Assembly: GCF_033118175.1 (NCBI RefSeq)
Contig: NC_083681.1
Location: 13,968,001 to 14,032,000, forward strand
Source of the DNA: Dama dama
Lineage: Eukaryota; Chordata; Mammalia; Artiodactyla; Cervidae
Length of the DNA stretch: 64,000 nt
Direction: 5' to 3'
This document shows, one piece after another, positions 23,868-34,771 of the stretch. Position 1 is the stretch's first letter. Each line of letters begins with the position of its first letter. A program made the translations under genes and the position numbers. The notes under the pieces were generated by a model, which saw only the letters and a list, made by a program, of their open reading frames with translations, was not told the DNA's origin and did no database searches.

Positions 23868-25639
23868 AAGTTTAGATTAATTAAATTGATTCAGCTAATT
23901 TTTCTCAGGTTTTACTCTCTATATAGTAAAGCCATGCTATAGACATGTGCAAATTTAATATTGCTGTCTTAGTTTTAAAATTGACCCCTTTAAAAAAAAA
24001 TTATGATTCCTTTTAATCTTCTGTAATATTGATTGACCCAAAATTTGACTTCCTATTTCAATGTACTATATCAGTCTTCTTATAACTGGTATTTTTATAG
24101 TATATATATTTGTCTGGCTTTTGGTTATCAACTGTTTGTGAACTTGTATTTAAGATGTGAGAATAATTGAGGTGATCATTTAAGGTTAACTGAAGTTAAT
24201 AGGTTGCTAGAAGTTAGACTACAATGTTTACTGTAGCTCTAAGTTTAGTGTCTGTGATTTTCCATCTCCTTTTATTTATGTCCTTTTCTCAGAACTTTTC
24301 TATAAATAGCTTATTTTATAGCTCTTTCAGCTCCTTTTTTCTATTATTTTGCTGGCGGGCTGGAGATGTCTTAGTAAGATTTGGGAGGGGGAAGGTTTTA
24401 TAATCTTATGGTTAAATTGACTTTTGATAGGTCTTTGTTCTTGGGCTATATAGTGACACATTCATGAGTGTTTCTTGTCTTCTCCCCCTCCCTCTTTTGT
24501 AAGGGACAGATTATATGTGGTGTAGCAGTCACTGAATGCATTCCCTTCCCTCCAGGTGAGATAAGGGTCTCCTAAAGTCTTATCACCTAAAGTGTAAGTC
24601 TTTATATAGAAAATCTTTTGGAGGTATTTCAAAATGGTTACTTTCATCTCGTCCTGAGGGGATCTTCAGTGGTTCCTTACTGTGAAAACTGGCTGGATTT
24701 CTAGAATTAAAACCTGTGGAAGAGTGGCTCCAGCACAAGACCGCAGACCCTTTGCAGCTTCTCCCTCTCATGCTAGTCAATCCTCATTCACACCCTCCAG
24801 CATTTCCAGTGTCCTTACCAGTTAAGAGCTCCAGGGACTTTTGCCCCAGAAAAAAATTATCTTGTCCACTTTCTTGTATGCACCTTTCTCTCTAAATTTT
24901 GGAGTAACAGTTTACTTTTATCTCCATGGCATATATATGAACCGCCACTGGCATTCTTTTTCAAGTCTTCCTGAGCAATCAGCTATGAGTGTCCTAAACC
25001 AGTCACTTGATTTCCATTTACTTCAAACAGTTTCTACATTTATCCTCCAAAACTATGAATTATATTTTTGATAAGACTTAAAAATAGTTAATGCCTTATC
25101 ACAGAAGTGAACAGAACTTTAGGAGAAATAGTTTACATTATAGGTTATGAAATTAATAGGTGACTTCTTCAAAATCAAGAGAAAGGAAAAGAAATATATA
25201 CCATGAAAATATCAGCCTTTGAGAGGATGTGAACAGAACTATTAAAAAGAAAAAAAGGAGAGGTAGAACCAACACACATCCAGTACGAAAATTGGATTGT
25301 ATAAGTGCCAAAATTAATCATAGCCTGTGAAGTATTATCTAGATTCAAAATTATTTTTCAATATCTTACTGCCATGTTTCAAACATAATCCCCATTTTAA
25401 GCTACTCCCTTCTTGCATAAATCTTGACTAGATTAGATCTCAAAAATAAACTATACTATGGTTTGAAAAAGTCATCTAAAAAGGTCAATACTAGTTAATA
25501 TGATTAAATATTAATACTGGTTAGTATTTGTACTTGGAAGGAGCATTCCCATTTATTAAAAAATTCATCATTACATCCTACTTCAACAACATGGAGGTTG
25601 GGGTGCAAACCTTGATGAAATTAAAAAAAAAAAAACTGC
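23868..25639. other. Unclassified 1.8 kb
   Basis: No confident element. About 24470-24860 has higher complexity and GC than its surroundings and may be an old repeat I cannot name. A 13-base A run lies at 25623-25635. Confidence 0.4.
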
Positions 25640-25815
25640 CTATAGCATATTTGGTTGTCATTATATGCAGTTCCTCTACAAATATGCAGTTCATGTCCAA
25701 AGACTCAATCAGCCATGGGTTGTGTATTACTTACCGTAGCATTTACTATTGAAAAATTCTACCTATAAGTGTACCTGCACAGTTTAAACTTGTGTTGTTC
25801 AAGAGGCAACTGTGT
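25640..25815 (+). mobile_element. Tigger-like DNA-transposon fragment
   Basis: The segment TTTACTATTGAAAAATTC, then TATAAGTGTACCTGCACAGT, then ACTTGTGTTGTTCAAGAGGC resembles the end of an old Tc1/mariner-class (Tigger) non-autonomous element, whose terminus reads GTTGTTCAAGGGTCAACTG. No transposase sequence is present. Confidence 0.55.
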
Positions 25816-26021
25816 CTTCACCTAATTTGCATTATTTCAAAATAATAAAGGACAGAAAAAATATCTTCCTGAAGCATGTGCCTGATTATCTCAGTATCTG
25901 GACTATTTTTTGAGGGAAGTACAGAAAATCAAAATTAATGACTTGAACAGGGGAAACCTACAGGGTGTATCCAGGGCTGCATGGACTTCTGGATCAGGCA
26001 CTCTTGGAGTTGGTGAGAGCT
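25816..26021. other. Unclassified spacer
   Basis: No recognisable feature. Confidence 0.35.
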
Positions 26022-26034
26022 GAATGACCCATGA

Positions 26035-26211
26035 TGCTGTGCTGTGCTTAGCTGCTCAGCCGTGTCTGACGCTGCAACTTTGTGGACTGCAGCCGCTAGG
26101 CTCCTCTGTCCTTGGGGATGCTCCAGGCAAGAATACTTCCCAACCCGTGATCCAAGCTAGGTCTCTCGCATTGCAGACGGATTCTTTATGGACTGAGCAC
26201 CAGGGAAGCCC
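26035..26211 (-). mobile_element. Bov-tA SINE
   Basis: Antisense Bov-tA: CAGCCGTGTCTGACGCTGC at the tail side and ACTGAGCACCAGGGAAGCCC at the tRNA head. GAATGACCCATGA (26022-26034) and GAATAACCCATGA (26212-26224) form a 13-bp duplication with one mismatch. Confidence 0.93.
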
Positions 26212-26224
26212 GAATAACCCATGA

Positions 26225-27639
26225 AGTTTGGCTTTTCTTAAAGGATTCAGTCAAAGAGAAGAATGCCCAAGGTCATTCAACTGCAAACTCCCCATGACTC
26301 TCCAAAATGGCAGGGCAGCTTCTTCCATGGGTACTTGGAATGTCTGCTGGAACTGAAAGAATTTGATAGATCTGTGATGAGCCAAAATGGTAGCTGATTG
26401 TTTCTTCTTCCTGTGTTTGGAAGAAGGGGCAAAACGTGCACTTGAGGGGATTAGAGAGCACAGAAGCTCTCTAGACGTTTTGAACAGGAATAAGGTTTTG
26501 CCAATCAACTTACCACTGGTAGTAATTCTATTTCACTGCTCACATTGTTTTCCCAGTTCTTGCCAAACTGTAAAGGTGTATAGGTATTAAAGGATTTAAA
26601 ACCATCACAAATATGCACACAACACATACATACACATATACATAGGCATGTATACAACTCAACAACATAAGGGAGGAGATCCAAGTTGTATATCACAAAG
26701 AAATGTCTGCTAAAGAAGCACTGTTGATTGTCAAAATTAAAATAAATAAATATGAAAAAGAAAGCAAAAATGATTTACGGAAAGAAATTAAATCTGAATT
26801 TTTCAAACAATGGAGGGGGGTGCTAAAGCATTGACCTTCCTGAGATATGATTAATGATTTCAATTATCCAATTAAAAAATTGAATAAACAACGAGATATT
26901 ATAAGGAAAACTATGAGTTGTAAGAAAGATACAAAGACATTTTATGAACAATAGATGTTCTAAAAGGAAGAAAAATAAGAGGACAACAAATTAAACAAAT
27001 ACAATAAGATAATTTCCTTTATCTAAAGAAAGTACTCAAGATTTGCTGCTGTAAAATTCATAATATGAAAGTGTTCTTCAGGTAAACTAGCCATGTACAA
27101 ACTCAGTCACATTATTTTGTAAGTTACATAATTTTGTAAGTAATTTGAATTATAGTTTTTTAGTAAAATATAGCTATAACAAATTTTTATTTCTGTAGCA
27201 TGTTTCTGCATATATACCTAAAGAAGGTATACCACAACTTGTCATCATTGGTTCCTTAATTCTTTAACTCAATTCTTTAACATGAAGGAAATCACATGTA
27301 GTTGGGAAAATAATATATATGTATATATATTTTAATATATGAAACGCTTAAAGCATGGTATATATGTAAAGACTGCAGTAATAAGTGACAAACCTAGTAG
27401 ATGAAACATAATTTATAGGTGGAAATATTTTCTCTTCTATGGCAGCATTTTATCATCGCATGCTCAGAAAAATTGGCATAGTTGAAGGTAGTTTTTATAA
27501 TCACCTCTTTCTTTAATGCATGTAGTTAGGCATCTGAGAAGAATAGTATTTTAAACTTTGTAAAAAGATAGCATTATATACACATAGCAGTTTAAAATTT
27601 CTTGTTATTATAAACAACTGGGCTGTAGACATACATTCA
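26225..27639. other. Unclassified 1.4 kb
   Basis: About 26230-26570 has relatively high complexity and no recognised repeat; overlapping short frames there show no domain. A CA/TA-rich patch lies at 26612-26656, and AT-rich repeats at 27300-27340. Otherwise A-rich and featureless. Confidence 0.4.
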
Positions 27640-27671
27640 TTTTGTCTATTGGAGGATTGTTGACTTAAGTT

Positions 27672-27885
27672 GGACTTCCCTGGTGGCTCAGTGAATAAAG
27701 CATCTGCCGGCAATGCAGGAGACCCGGGTTCGATTCCTGGGTTGGGAAGATCCCTTGGAAAAGGAAATGGCAACCCACTCCGGTATTCTTGCCTGGAGAA
27801 TCCCATGGAGGGAGGAGCCTGGTAGGCTACAGTCCATGAGGTCGCAAAGAGTCGGACACGACTGATCTGCTTCCCTTCACTTCCC
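27672..27885 (+). mobile_element. Bov-tA SINE, young
   Basis: Close to the family consensus: CTTCCCTGGTGGCTCAGTGA, GACCCGGGTTCGATTCCTGG (box-B-like GGTTCGATTCC), and GAGTCGGACACGACTGATCT, then a TTCCCTTCAC-rich tail. A perfect 12-bp duplication TTGACTTAAGTT flanks it at 27660-27671 and 27886-27897. Confidence 0.96.
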
Positions 27886-28298
27886 TTGACTTAAGTTATA
27901 ACATCAGTTCCAGGTGTACAACATGGTAAATCTGTATTTTTATAGATAATACTCCATATAATTTATTATAAAATATAGGTTAAATACCCTGTGCTTTACA
28001 TTAGATTTTTATATTTTCTAATTAGCTGTTGATACTTCTTAATCCCCTTCATCTATGTTGATCTTTCCAGTGCCTCTCTCCCTTCTGGTAAACACTAGCT
28101 TGTTCTCTTTATCTATAAGTGTTTCTGTTTTATTTATTTGCTTTACTTTTTGAAATTCCTTATATTAGAGAAAACATACAATATTTGTCTTTGTTTCACT
28201 TGTTTCACCATGTATAATACCCTCCTCCTCCATCCTTGTTGTGGCAAATGGCAAAATTTTTATTTTTATTACTGAGCAGTGTTCCACTGCATATATAT

Positions 28299-28350
28299 AT
28301 ATATATATCCATATATGTATATAGGTATAAGTTATATGATATATATATAT
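28299..28350. repeat. TA-rich simple repeat
   Basis: A run of TA dinucleotides at about 28299-28318, followed by degenerate TATA/GTATA units to 28350. It probably grew inside the L1 3' UTR. Confidence 0.85.
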
Positions 28351-28776
28351 TTCATATTTTTTGTCCATTCAACTGAACTATGTACCAGAATTAGACATAA
28401 AACATAACTAAGAATGCATAAATATCAAGCACCCAATAAAATAAAGTATAAAACCTGGAAAATAAAACCACTATGAAGAGAAATTTAATCAGCCCAAATA
28501 TTACACGGATGATAGAATTAATATACAAAGATATGAGCATGTGTTGTAACTTGAAATTGTACAAGATGCTACAGAAAAAGCTAAGAATATTAAGCAAACA
28601 CATAAAAAAGTATATTTTAAAAGGCTCAAAGTTTTAGTAATGGATGCTATGAGGATGCAATGAAAAAATACAACTGGATGGTATTAAAGACACATCAGAC
28701 ATTGAAGGAAAAAAGGTTAGTAAAATTAAAGACTAATCACTAGAATCCATCTAAAATTAAGCATAATGAGAGAAAA

Positions 28777-29083
28777 TTTTTTTAATTTTTTTAATTCTTT
28801 TTTTTCCCATTTATTTTATTAGTTGGAGGCTAATTGCTTTACAATATTGTAGTGGTTTTTGCCATACATTGACATGAATCAGCCATGGATTTACATGTGT
28901 TCCCCATCCCAATCCCCCCCTCCCACCTCCCTCTCCATCCCATCCCTCTGGGTCTTCCCAGTGCACCAGCCCTGAGCACTTGTCTCATTCATCCAACCTG
29001 GGCTGGTGATCTGTTTCACCCTTAATAGTGTACTTGTTTCATTGCTATTCTCTCTGAACCTTCCACCCTCACCTTCTCCCACA
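28777..29083 (-). mobile_element. Bovine-type L1 3' UTR insertion
   Basis: Antisense 3' UTR beginning with T-rich tail sequence, then TTGGAGGCTAATTGCTTTAC, TGACATGAATCAGCCATGGA, and the C-rich block CCCCCCTCCCACCTCCCTCT, ending GGGTCTTCCCAGTGCACC and beyond. GAGAGAAA occurs at both edges (28768-28775, 29084-29091), consistent with a target-site duplication in the host L1. Confidence 0.88.
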
Positions 29084-29187
29084 GAGAGAAAGATTTTTTA
29101 AAAAATGAACAACATTAATGATCTCTGGTAAACTCCAAATGATCTTATATACATGTAACTAGAGTCATGTATATACATGTAACTAAG

Positions 29188-29474
29188 GTATCAGTCCTGA
29201 ATATTCATTGGAAGGACTGATGTTGAAGCTGAAACTCCAATACTTTGGCCATCTGATGTGAAAAGCTGAGTCACTGGAAATGACACTGATGCTGGGAAAG
29301 AATTAAGGCAAGAGGAAAAGAGGATGACAGAGGATGAGGTGGTTAGATGGCATCACCGACCCAAAGAACATGAGTTTGAGCAAGCTCTGGGCATTGGTGA
29401 TGGACAGGGAAGCCTGGCTTGCTGCAGTGCAAGGAGTCATAAGGAGTTGGACAGAACTGAGTGATTGAACTGAC
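29188..29474 (+). mobile_element. BovB 3' fragment
   Basis: About 290 bp of BovB 3' end (ATCAGTCCTGAATATTCATT to GAGTGATTGAACTGAC) with several decayed positions. Just upstream TATATACATGTAACTA occurs twice about 23 bp apart (29147-29185), a small local duplication. Confidence 0.9.
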
Positions 29475-30190
29475 AGGGGAAAAAAAAGATCAAATTGATA
29501 GCAGATTTGCTTTTGTTTAGTAAAACAGGCAATACATTTTTTTCACAATAAAATTGTGAAATGTTTTAAAAATGAAAGGTGTCAAACTAGAAATGTTTGA
29601 TGAAAATGTATTTCAAAAATGAAAATCAAAAATATTCTCAGACAAACAGATGCTGATTCATCACCAACAGACCTCCAACAAGATGAATTTAGAAGGAAAT
29701 ATTTCAGGCAGAAGAAAAATTAGACCAGAAGGAAATATAAGTAAAAAAACAAAGAAAGAAACCTGGAAAATGTAATTTTGGGGTTTAAAACAATAACTGA
29801 TTAAAATAAAAGCGATGACAACATATTGTCATTTATGACATATTCAGAAATTAAATGTTTAACAGCAATGCAACCATCAGAAGGAAAGAACTAGAATATT
29901 TAAAGATTGTTACATAAATGGTATAAAGTGATATAATATCACTTGAAGATAGAATATATTAAGTTTAAGGTGAATGATATATTCCTAAAATAATCTACTA
30001 AAAATAATAACACAGAAATAATAGATAAAAACACTAAAACAATAGATAAAATAAAATCACTAAAATAGTTGATTAACCCTAACATAGTGAGTAAAGGAGA
30101 AAGAATGAAACAGATAGTTCAAGTAGAAAAGAAAGAGAATAATGATGATGCAAGCTCAAACTTATTATAATTGTATTAAATGTAAATGGC

Positions 30191-30926
30191 CTCAGTTCAG
30201 TTGGTCAGTCATGTCTGACTCTTTGCCACCCCATGAATTGCAACACGCCAGGCCTCCCAGTCAATCACCAACTCCTGGAGTCCACCCAGACCCATGTCCA
30301 TCGAATCGGTGATGCCATCCAACCATCTCATCATCTGTCGTCCCCTACTCCTCCTGCCCTCAATCTTTCCCAGCATCAGGGTCTTTTCCAATGAGTCAGT
30401 TCTTCGCTTAAGGTGGCCAAAGTATTGGAGTTTCAGCTTCAACATCAGTCCTTCCAAAGAACGCCCAGGACTGATCTTCTTAAGGATGAACTGGTTGGAT
30501 CTCCTTGCAGTCCAAGAGACTCTCAAGAGTCTTCTCCAACACCACAGTTCAAAAGCATCAATTCTTCGGCGCTCAGCTTTCTTTGTAGTCCACCTCTCAC
30601 ATCCATACATGACTACTGGAAAAATCATAGTCTTGACTAGATGGACCTTTGTTGACAAAGTAATGTCTCTGCCTTTTAATATGCTCTCTAGTTTGGTCAA
30701 AACTTTCCTTCCAAGGAGTAAGCTTCTTATAATTTTACGGCTGCAATCACCATCTGCAGTGATTTTGGAGCCTGAAGTAAGGTTCAATGCTGTAAAAAGC
30801 AGTATTGCATAGGAACTTGGAATGTTAGGTCCGTTAATCAAGGCAAATTGAAAGTGGTCAAACAGGAGATGGCAAGAGTGAACATCAACATTCTAGGAAT
30901 CAGCTAACTAAGATGGACTGGAATGG
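30191..30926 (-). mobile_element. BovB with inverted 5' segment
   Basis: 30191-30775 is antisense BovB 3' sequence. At 30776 it switches to about 150 bp of sense BovB from the far 5' region (GCATAGGAACTTGGAATG, then GGCAAATTGAAAGTGGTCAA), ending at 30926. About 2 kb of BovB between the two parts is absent. GTAAATGGC flanks the composite at 30182-30190 and 30927-30935. The host L1 reads through cleanly when one copy is removed, so this was one insertion carrying a 5' inversion and internal deletion. Confidence 0.9.
30209..30841 (-). pseudogene. Chimeric 210-codon frame over the BovB inversion junction
   Basis: The frame starts in the antisense of the inverted 5' segment, giving about 22 novel residues. 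It crosses the junction at 30776 and continues in the BovB ORF2 C-terminus: SGSKITADGDC, KVLTKLESILKGRDITL, RIDAFELWCWRRLLRVSWTA, LKLKLQYFGHLKRR. About 185 residues of that C-terminal region are open without a stop, the longest open BovB stretch in the window. No promoter or translation signal supports expression. Confidence 0.85.
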
Positions 30927-31370
30927 GTAAATGGCTTAAAGACCTCAAATAAAAGGGAGAGGTTAGTAGTGTGCAAAAAGAAATTAAGTTTCTACTGTAA
31001 GATGTCTAGGTAATCCAACTAAAATTTAAAAGACAAGTAGATTAAAATTAAAAAGTGGGCAATGATTCTTCAAACTAACACTAATCACAAAAAACTGAAG
31101 GGATTATATTAACATCAGACAGAATAGATTCCTGAGAAAAGAATATCAATAGTAGAGAAGATTATTTAATGATATTAAAGGGGCAAGTTTATCAACAGTA
31201 ACTGTATTTCTAATAGCTTCAGAATACATGAGAAAAAATTAAGCAGAATTGCAAGAAGAAATAGAGAAATCCGTAATAAAAGCCATAAATAAATAAATAA
31301 AATGAAAGCATCTTTTTTCTATTTATAGAAAAAGTAAAGAGGAAATCAGTAAGATATGGAAAATCTGGTT

Positions 31371-31738
31371 GTAAATTATAGGAGAATGTAAATTTTGGCA
31401 TGTCCATGACATCTGTATGATTGCAAGAGGTAAACTTTGTTTAGGTATCTTTATCAAAATTTATGAGTGTATCTCTTCTACAGTTCTCACTTGTCCTCAG
31501 GATTACTACAACAGCATTTTAAAGATTGTATGTGGATACTAATCCAGGCTTCAGTCCCGTTGAAACTTACAAATGGTATTGAGTTTTCCTTTGTCATTGT
31601 ATTTCTTATCCTTATGATGATTTGAAGACCTTTAAACTGGAGAAATACAGCTCTGATAGTGGCAATAAAATTTCTTAATTTTTGCATACTCAACTGAGTA
31701 TTTCCTCCCAATGAAAAGCAAGGAAATATAACCTGCTA
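31371..31738. other. Unclassified sequence
   Basis: No recognisable repeat or coding frame. A short AAAT repeat lies just before it at 31285-31301, inside the preceding L1. Confidence 0.4.
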
Positions 31739-32340
31739 ATGGACTTTATATTCTCCGGCTCCAAAATCACTGCAGATGTGACTGCAGCCATGAAATTAAA
31801 AGACACTTGCTCCTTGGAAGAAAAGCTTGACCAACCTAGACAGCATATTAAAAAACAAAGACGTTACTTTGCCAACAAAGGTCTGTCTAGTCAAAGCTAT
31901 CGTTTTTCCAGTAATCATGTATAGGTGTGAGAGTTGGACCATAAAAAAAGCTGAACATTGAAGAATTGATGCTTTTGAACTGTGGTGTTGGAGAAGACTC
32001 TTGAGAGTCCCTTGGACTGCAAGGATATCCAACCAGTCTATTCTCAAAGAGATCAGTCCTGAATATTCAATGGAAGGACTGATGCTGAAGCTGAAACTCC
32101 AATATTTTGGCCACCTGATTTGAAGAACTGACTCATCAGAAAAAACCCTGATGCTGGGAAAGTTTAAACGAAGGAGGTGAAGGGGACAACAGAGGATGAG
32201 ATGATTGGATGGCATCCCCGACTCAATGGACATGAACTTGAGTAAACTCTGGGAGTTGGTGATGGACAGGGAAGTCTGGCATGCTGCAGTCCATTGGGTT
32301 GCAAAGAGTCAGACACGTCTGAGCGACTGAACTGAGCTGA
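31739..32340 (+). mobile_element. BovB 3' fragment
   Basis: About 600 bp from GGACTTTATATTCTCCGGCT through the C-terminal ORF2 region to GAGCGACTGAACTGAGCTGA. AATGGACTTTA (31738-31748) and AATGACTTTA (32341-32350) may be an imperfect duplication, though BovB has similar bases at that point. It covers the same part of BovB as 30191-30775 but points the other way. Confidence 0.93.
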
Positions 32341-33190
32341 AATGACTTTAATATACTTAGAGCTGCATGTGCCATTAAACTAGAATGCTGTAACCCTTGA
32401 ACATAAATAGCAAAAAAGTATGCATATCAATTGAAAATGTTTTTCCCTGAATAGAAGGACAAACCAGAAGAAAATTATGTTAGCTTTCCAAAGAGAATCA
32501 CATATATACAAATAAGTATGTGAGTGTATGAAAGACAAATAGAAATCATAAATCCAAAAAGTTAAAAACAAGTGTACAAAAAATAGGAAGATTATAGAGA
32601 GGGTTCATTGAACTCAAGAGAAACACATTATCTCAGAAGTGGAAAATAAATTATACCATGTATTAAAAGGTACAGACTAAAAGAAAATAAGGGAAAGAGG
32701 GAGTGATAAGTAAGAAAAAGAAAATAGTATCAATAAAAAAGCAAAAAGCAGCAAAAAAAAAATAGTAGAAACTGAAGACAAAGAAAGAACAATGTATTAT
32801 CAGAATCTTTTAAAAAGTAAAACAATGCAACAGACCTAACATTTAAAACTATAATCCAATAAATACTTTTTAGAAAAAAATAACCTAAAAGTTGAAAGAG
32901 CTCATTGAGTATATCAGTGGGAAGAAAAGGAAGGAAGAATGATTCACTCTGGTAAAGAGCCAAACAAAATACTCAGCTTTCAAAAGTAGTCTTCAAGGTA
33001 AAAGTCAGATAAATTTTTAAAACTAAAAGATTAGGTTTGCATCAGAAATTTAAAAACCAACATATGAAGCAAAGAATAATTAAGCAGCTTTTTTCTCTAA
33101 TCCAATAAACAAAGGTAAAGTATTTTATATCTAGTCATGCTGTCATTAAAGCATCAAGACCATAGAGAAAATCTTTCAGCATTAACTTAA
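32341..33190. other. Unclassified A-rich sequence
   Basis: A-rich DNA that may be old L1 sequence, but I cannot place it with confidence. Frames in it are short and low in complexity. Confidence 0.35.
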
Positions 33191-33205
33191 AAATGTTTGC
33201 AACCA

Positions 33206-34771
33206 GATTTGAAAGGAATCTACACACTGTTCTCCATAGTGGCTGAACTAGTTTGCATTCCCACCAACACTGTAAGAGGGTTCCCTTTTCTCCACACCCT
33301 CTCCAGCATTTATTGCTTGTAGACTTTTGGATAGCAGCCATTCTGACTGGCGTGCAATGGTACCTCATTGAGGTTGTGATTTGCATTTCTCTGATAATGA
33401 GTGATGTTGAGCATCTTTTCATGTGTTTGTTAGCCATCTGTATGTCTTCTTTGGAGAAATGTCTGTTTAGATCTTTGGTCCATCTTTTGATTGGGTCATT
33501 TATTTTTCCGGAATTGAGCTGCAGAAGTTGCTTGTATATTTTTGAGATTAATCCTTTGTTTCTTCATTTGCTATTATTTTCTCCCATTCTGAAGGCTGTC
33601 TTTTCACCTTGCTTATAGTTTCCTTTGTTGTGCAAAAGCTTTTAAGTTTAATTAGGTCCCATTTGTTTAGTTTTGCTTTTATTTCCAACATTCTGGGAGG
33701 TGGGTCATTGAGGATCCTGCTGTGATTTATGTCGGAGAGTGTTTTGCCTATGTTCTCCTCTAGGAGTTTTATAGTTTCTGGTCTTACATTTAGATCTTTA
33801 ATCCATTTTGAGTTTATTTTTGTGTATGGTGTTAGAAAGTGTTCTAGTTTCATTCTTTTACAAGTGGTTGACCAGTTTTCCCAGGACTACTTGTTAAAGA
33901 GATTGTTTTTTTTCCATTGTATATTCTTGCCTCCTTTGTCGAAGATAAGGTGTCCGTAGGTACGTGGGTTTATCTCTGGGCTTTCTATTTTGTTCCATTG
34001 ATCTATATTTCTGTCTTTGTGCCAGTACCATACTGTCTTGATGACTGTGGCTTTGTAGTAGAGCCTGAAGTCAGGCAGGTTGATTCTTCCAGTTCCATTT
34101 TTCAGCAATCCCACTCCTGGGCATACACACCAAGGAAACCAGATCTGAAAGAGACACGTGTACCCCAATGTTCACTGCAGCACTGTTTATAATAGACAGG
34201 ACATGGAAGCAACCTAGATGCCCATCAGCAGATGAATGGATAAGGAAGCTATGATACATATACACCATAGAATATTACTCAGCCATTAAAAAGAATTCAT
34301 TTGAATCAATTCTAATAAGATGATGAAACTGAAGCCCATTATACAGAGTGAAGTAAGCCAGAAAGATAAAGACCAATACAGTATACTAACACATAGATAT
34401 GGAATTTAAAAAGATGGTAACCATAACCCTATATGCAAAACAGAAAAAGAGACACAGATGTACAGAACAGACTTTTAGACTCTGTGGGAGAAGGTGAGGC
34501 TGGGATGTTTTGTGAGAACAGCATCAAAACATGTATATTATCAAGGGTGAAACAGATCACCAGCCCAGGTTGGGTGCATGAGATGGGTGCTCAGGGCTGG
34601 TGCACTGGGAAGACCCAGAAGGATGTGGTGGGGAGGGAGGCGGGAGGGGGGATCAGGATGTGGAACACATGTAAATCCATGGCTGATTCATGTCAATGTA
34701 TGGCAAAAACCACTACAATATTGTAAAGTAATTAGCCTCCAACGAATAAAAATAAATGGGGGGGGGGGGGG
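33206..34771 (+). mobile_element. Bovine-type L1 with 5' inversion
   Basis: 33206-34100 is antisense ORF2 (CTCCATAGTGGCTGAACTAG, TAGTTTCCTTTGTTGTGCAA, GTGCCAGTACCATACTGTCT). At about 34101 the sequence flips to sense at CAGCAATCCCACTCCTGGGC and runs through the end of ORF2 and the 3' UTR to an A-rich end followed by 14 Gs (34758-34771). AAATGTTTGCAACCA (33191-33205) and AAATGCTTGCAAACA (34772-34786) form a 15-bp duplication with two mismatches around the whole composite. This is the twin-priming product: one L1, 5' part inverted, with a short loss at the junction. Confidence 0.92.
34758..34771. repeat. Poly-G run at an L1 3' end
   Basis: Fourteen consecutive Gs follow AATAAAAATAAAT, where an L1 would normally carry its poly-A tail. 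Confidence 0.97.

Larger units (their letters stand above)
27640..28370 (-). mobile_element. L1 3' UTR (artiodactyl type), split by a SINE
   Basis: Antisense L1 3' end: ATTGTTGACTTAAGTT, CAGTTCCAGGTGTACAACAT, TTTCTGTTTTATTTATTTGC, and CTGAGCAGTGTTCCACTGCA followed by a TA array. The Bov-tA at 27672-27885 interrupts it, so this L1 is older than that SINE. Confidence 0.8.
28640..31370 (+). mobile_element. Old L1 (L1M-type) hosting three younger elements
   Basis: The order follows the 5' half of an L1: an ORF1-region stretch at 28640-28776, AAAAAATGAACAACATTAAT at about 29099, ORF1 C-terminal region (AATATTCTCAGACAAACAGA at about 29631), ORF1-ORF2 interval (29750-30190), then early ORF2 (30936-31370). 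It is interrupted by a bovine L1 3' end (28777-29083), a BovB (29188-29474) and an inverted BovB (30191-30926). The L1 reads continuously across each insertion. Strongly decayed. Confidence 0.75.

Noticed and set aside
26612..26660. CACATACA-rich tract as a regulatory site
   Set aside because: A degenerate CA/TA simple repeat explains it.
30294..30812. 172-codon plus-strand frame
   Set aside because: It is antisense to the BovB C-terminal frame. Its repeated phrases (SNHLILCRPLLLLPSIFP, YWSFSFSISPSNE) recur opposite every BovB 3' end here (13542, 31796, 57407, 63147) and reflect antisense codon structure, not a protein family.
33253..33959. Plus-strand frames of 121 and 76 codons and matching minus-strand frames of about 100 codons
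   Set aside because: They are the two strands of an L1 ORF2 segment inside the inverted part of the L1 at 33206-34771. The minus-strand frames carry L1-like MANKHMKRCS and KPDIKLLEE-type text; the plus-strand ones are shadows.
34600..34660. GC-rich patch as a possible promoter or CpG island
   Set aside because: It is the G-rich part of the bovine L1 3' UTR and has few CpGs.
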